Source: Streptomyces sp. NBC_00461 (GTDB lineage: Bacteria; Actinomycetota; Actinomycetes; Streptomycetales; Streptomycetaceae). Taken from it: a stretch of DNA of 64,000 bases. Positions 63,989 through 64,000 of this stretch are shown here, one piece after another; within the stretch, counting starts at the first letter, position 1; each line of letters starts with the position of its first letter. Location: positions 9,457,001-9,521,000 of the forward strand of contig NZ_CP107902.1 of the NCBI RefSeq assembly GCF_036013935.1. The letters are read 5' to 3'. The notes beneath the pieces are model-generated. The model had not been told where the DNA came from and searched no databases. It saw only the letters and a program-made list of their open reading frames with translations. The translations under genes were made by a program, and so were the position numbers.

Positions 63989-64000
63989 GGGCCGCGGGTA

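Overview
The window is very GC-rich DNA with strong G/C bias at third codon positions, frequent GTG starts, stop/start overlaps of the GTGA and ATGA type, and many two-copy regulators. Together with actinobacterial families (Rv1733c-like membrane proteins, DUF6479, ECF41 and ECF42 sigma factors, SpoIIE phosphatases, a dre-like operator) this points to a Streptomyces-type chromosome. I see no rRNA, tRNA, CRISPR array, prophage, insertion sequence or large biosynthetic cluster. It reads as ordinary chromosome carrying many small regulated metabolic and stress cassettes.

Layout. 1-3.2 kb: a 5'-truncated beta-propeller protein, then a fluoride cassette (candidate fluoride riboswitch, crcB, DUF190, crcB) and uppP. 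3.4-9.1 kb: an asparagine/aspartate/glutamine catabolic block (GntR regulator on a probably leaderless mRNA, amino acid permease, asparaginase, aspartate ammonia-lyase, glutaminase). 9.2-13.8 kb: a hydrolase, two membrane glycosyltransferases and a D,D-carboxypeptidase that overlaps the second glycosyltransferase tail to tail. 14.2-18.2 kb: an ECF41 sigma factor module (flavoprotein, Ohr peroxidase, sigma factor, CxxC carboxymuconolactone decarboxylase-like protein); three of its genes are preceded by TGTCACA-N16-(N)G(T/A)C on the coding strand. 18.4-26 kb: a MalT-like regulator with an MFS exporter and a run of small membrane proteins. 26-28.3 kb: a short Rho paralog and a methyltransferase.

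28.5-33.6 kb: an SRPBCC protein, then an ECF42 module (two DGPF/YCII proteins, the sigma factor, a 44-residue peptide and an MFS exporter) with two matching TGTCGA-N17-CGTC promoters, one of them inside the end of the sigma gene. 33.6-41.7 kb: methyltransferase, STAND ATPase, a MEDS-STAS/anti-sigma kinase pair, a GntR/UTRA regulator with a dre-like site upstream, a serine hydrolase, a CE7 esterase, and a scar joining two broken genes. 41.7-49.3 kb: redox enzymes (Mo sulfite-oxidase-like plus flavin reductase), quinone reductase, GNAT, a MarR/permease pair, a glutamine-methyltransferase-like protein behind an odd leader. 49.3-57.2 kb: SpoIIE-type phosphatase, secreted and small proteins, M20 peptidase, 2,4-dienoyl-CoA reductase, PadR. 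57.2-64 kb: two exported proteins, GH75 chitosanase, a decayed SDR gene, the dhaKLM dihydroxyacetone kinase operon, and two small membrane proteins.

The most informative regulatory observations are the ECF41 and ECF42 promoter sets, which can be read directly from the sequence. Family names come from recognition of motifs, not from database searches; start codons were chosen by Shine-Dalgarno spacing, overlaps and family length and are flagged where doubtful.
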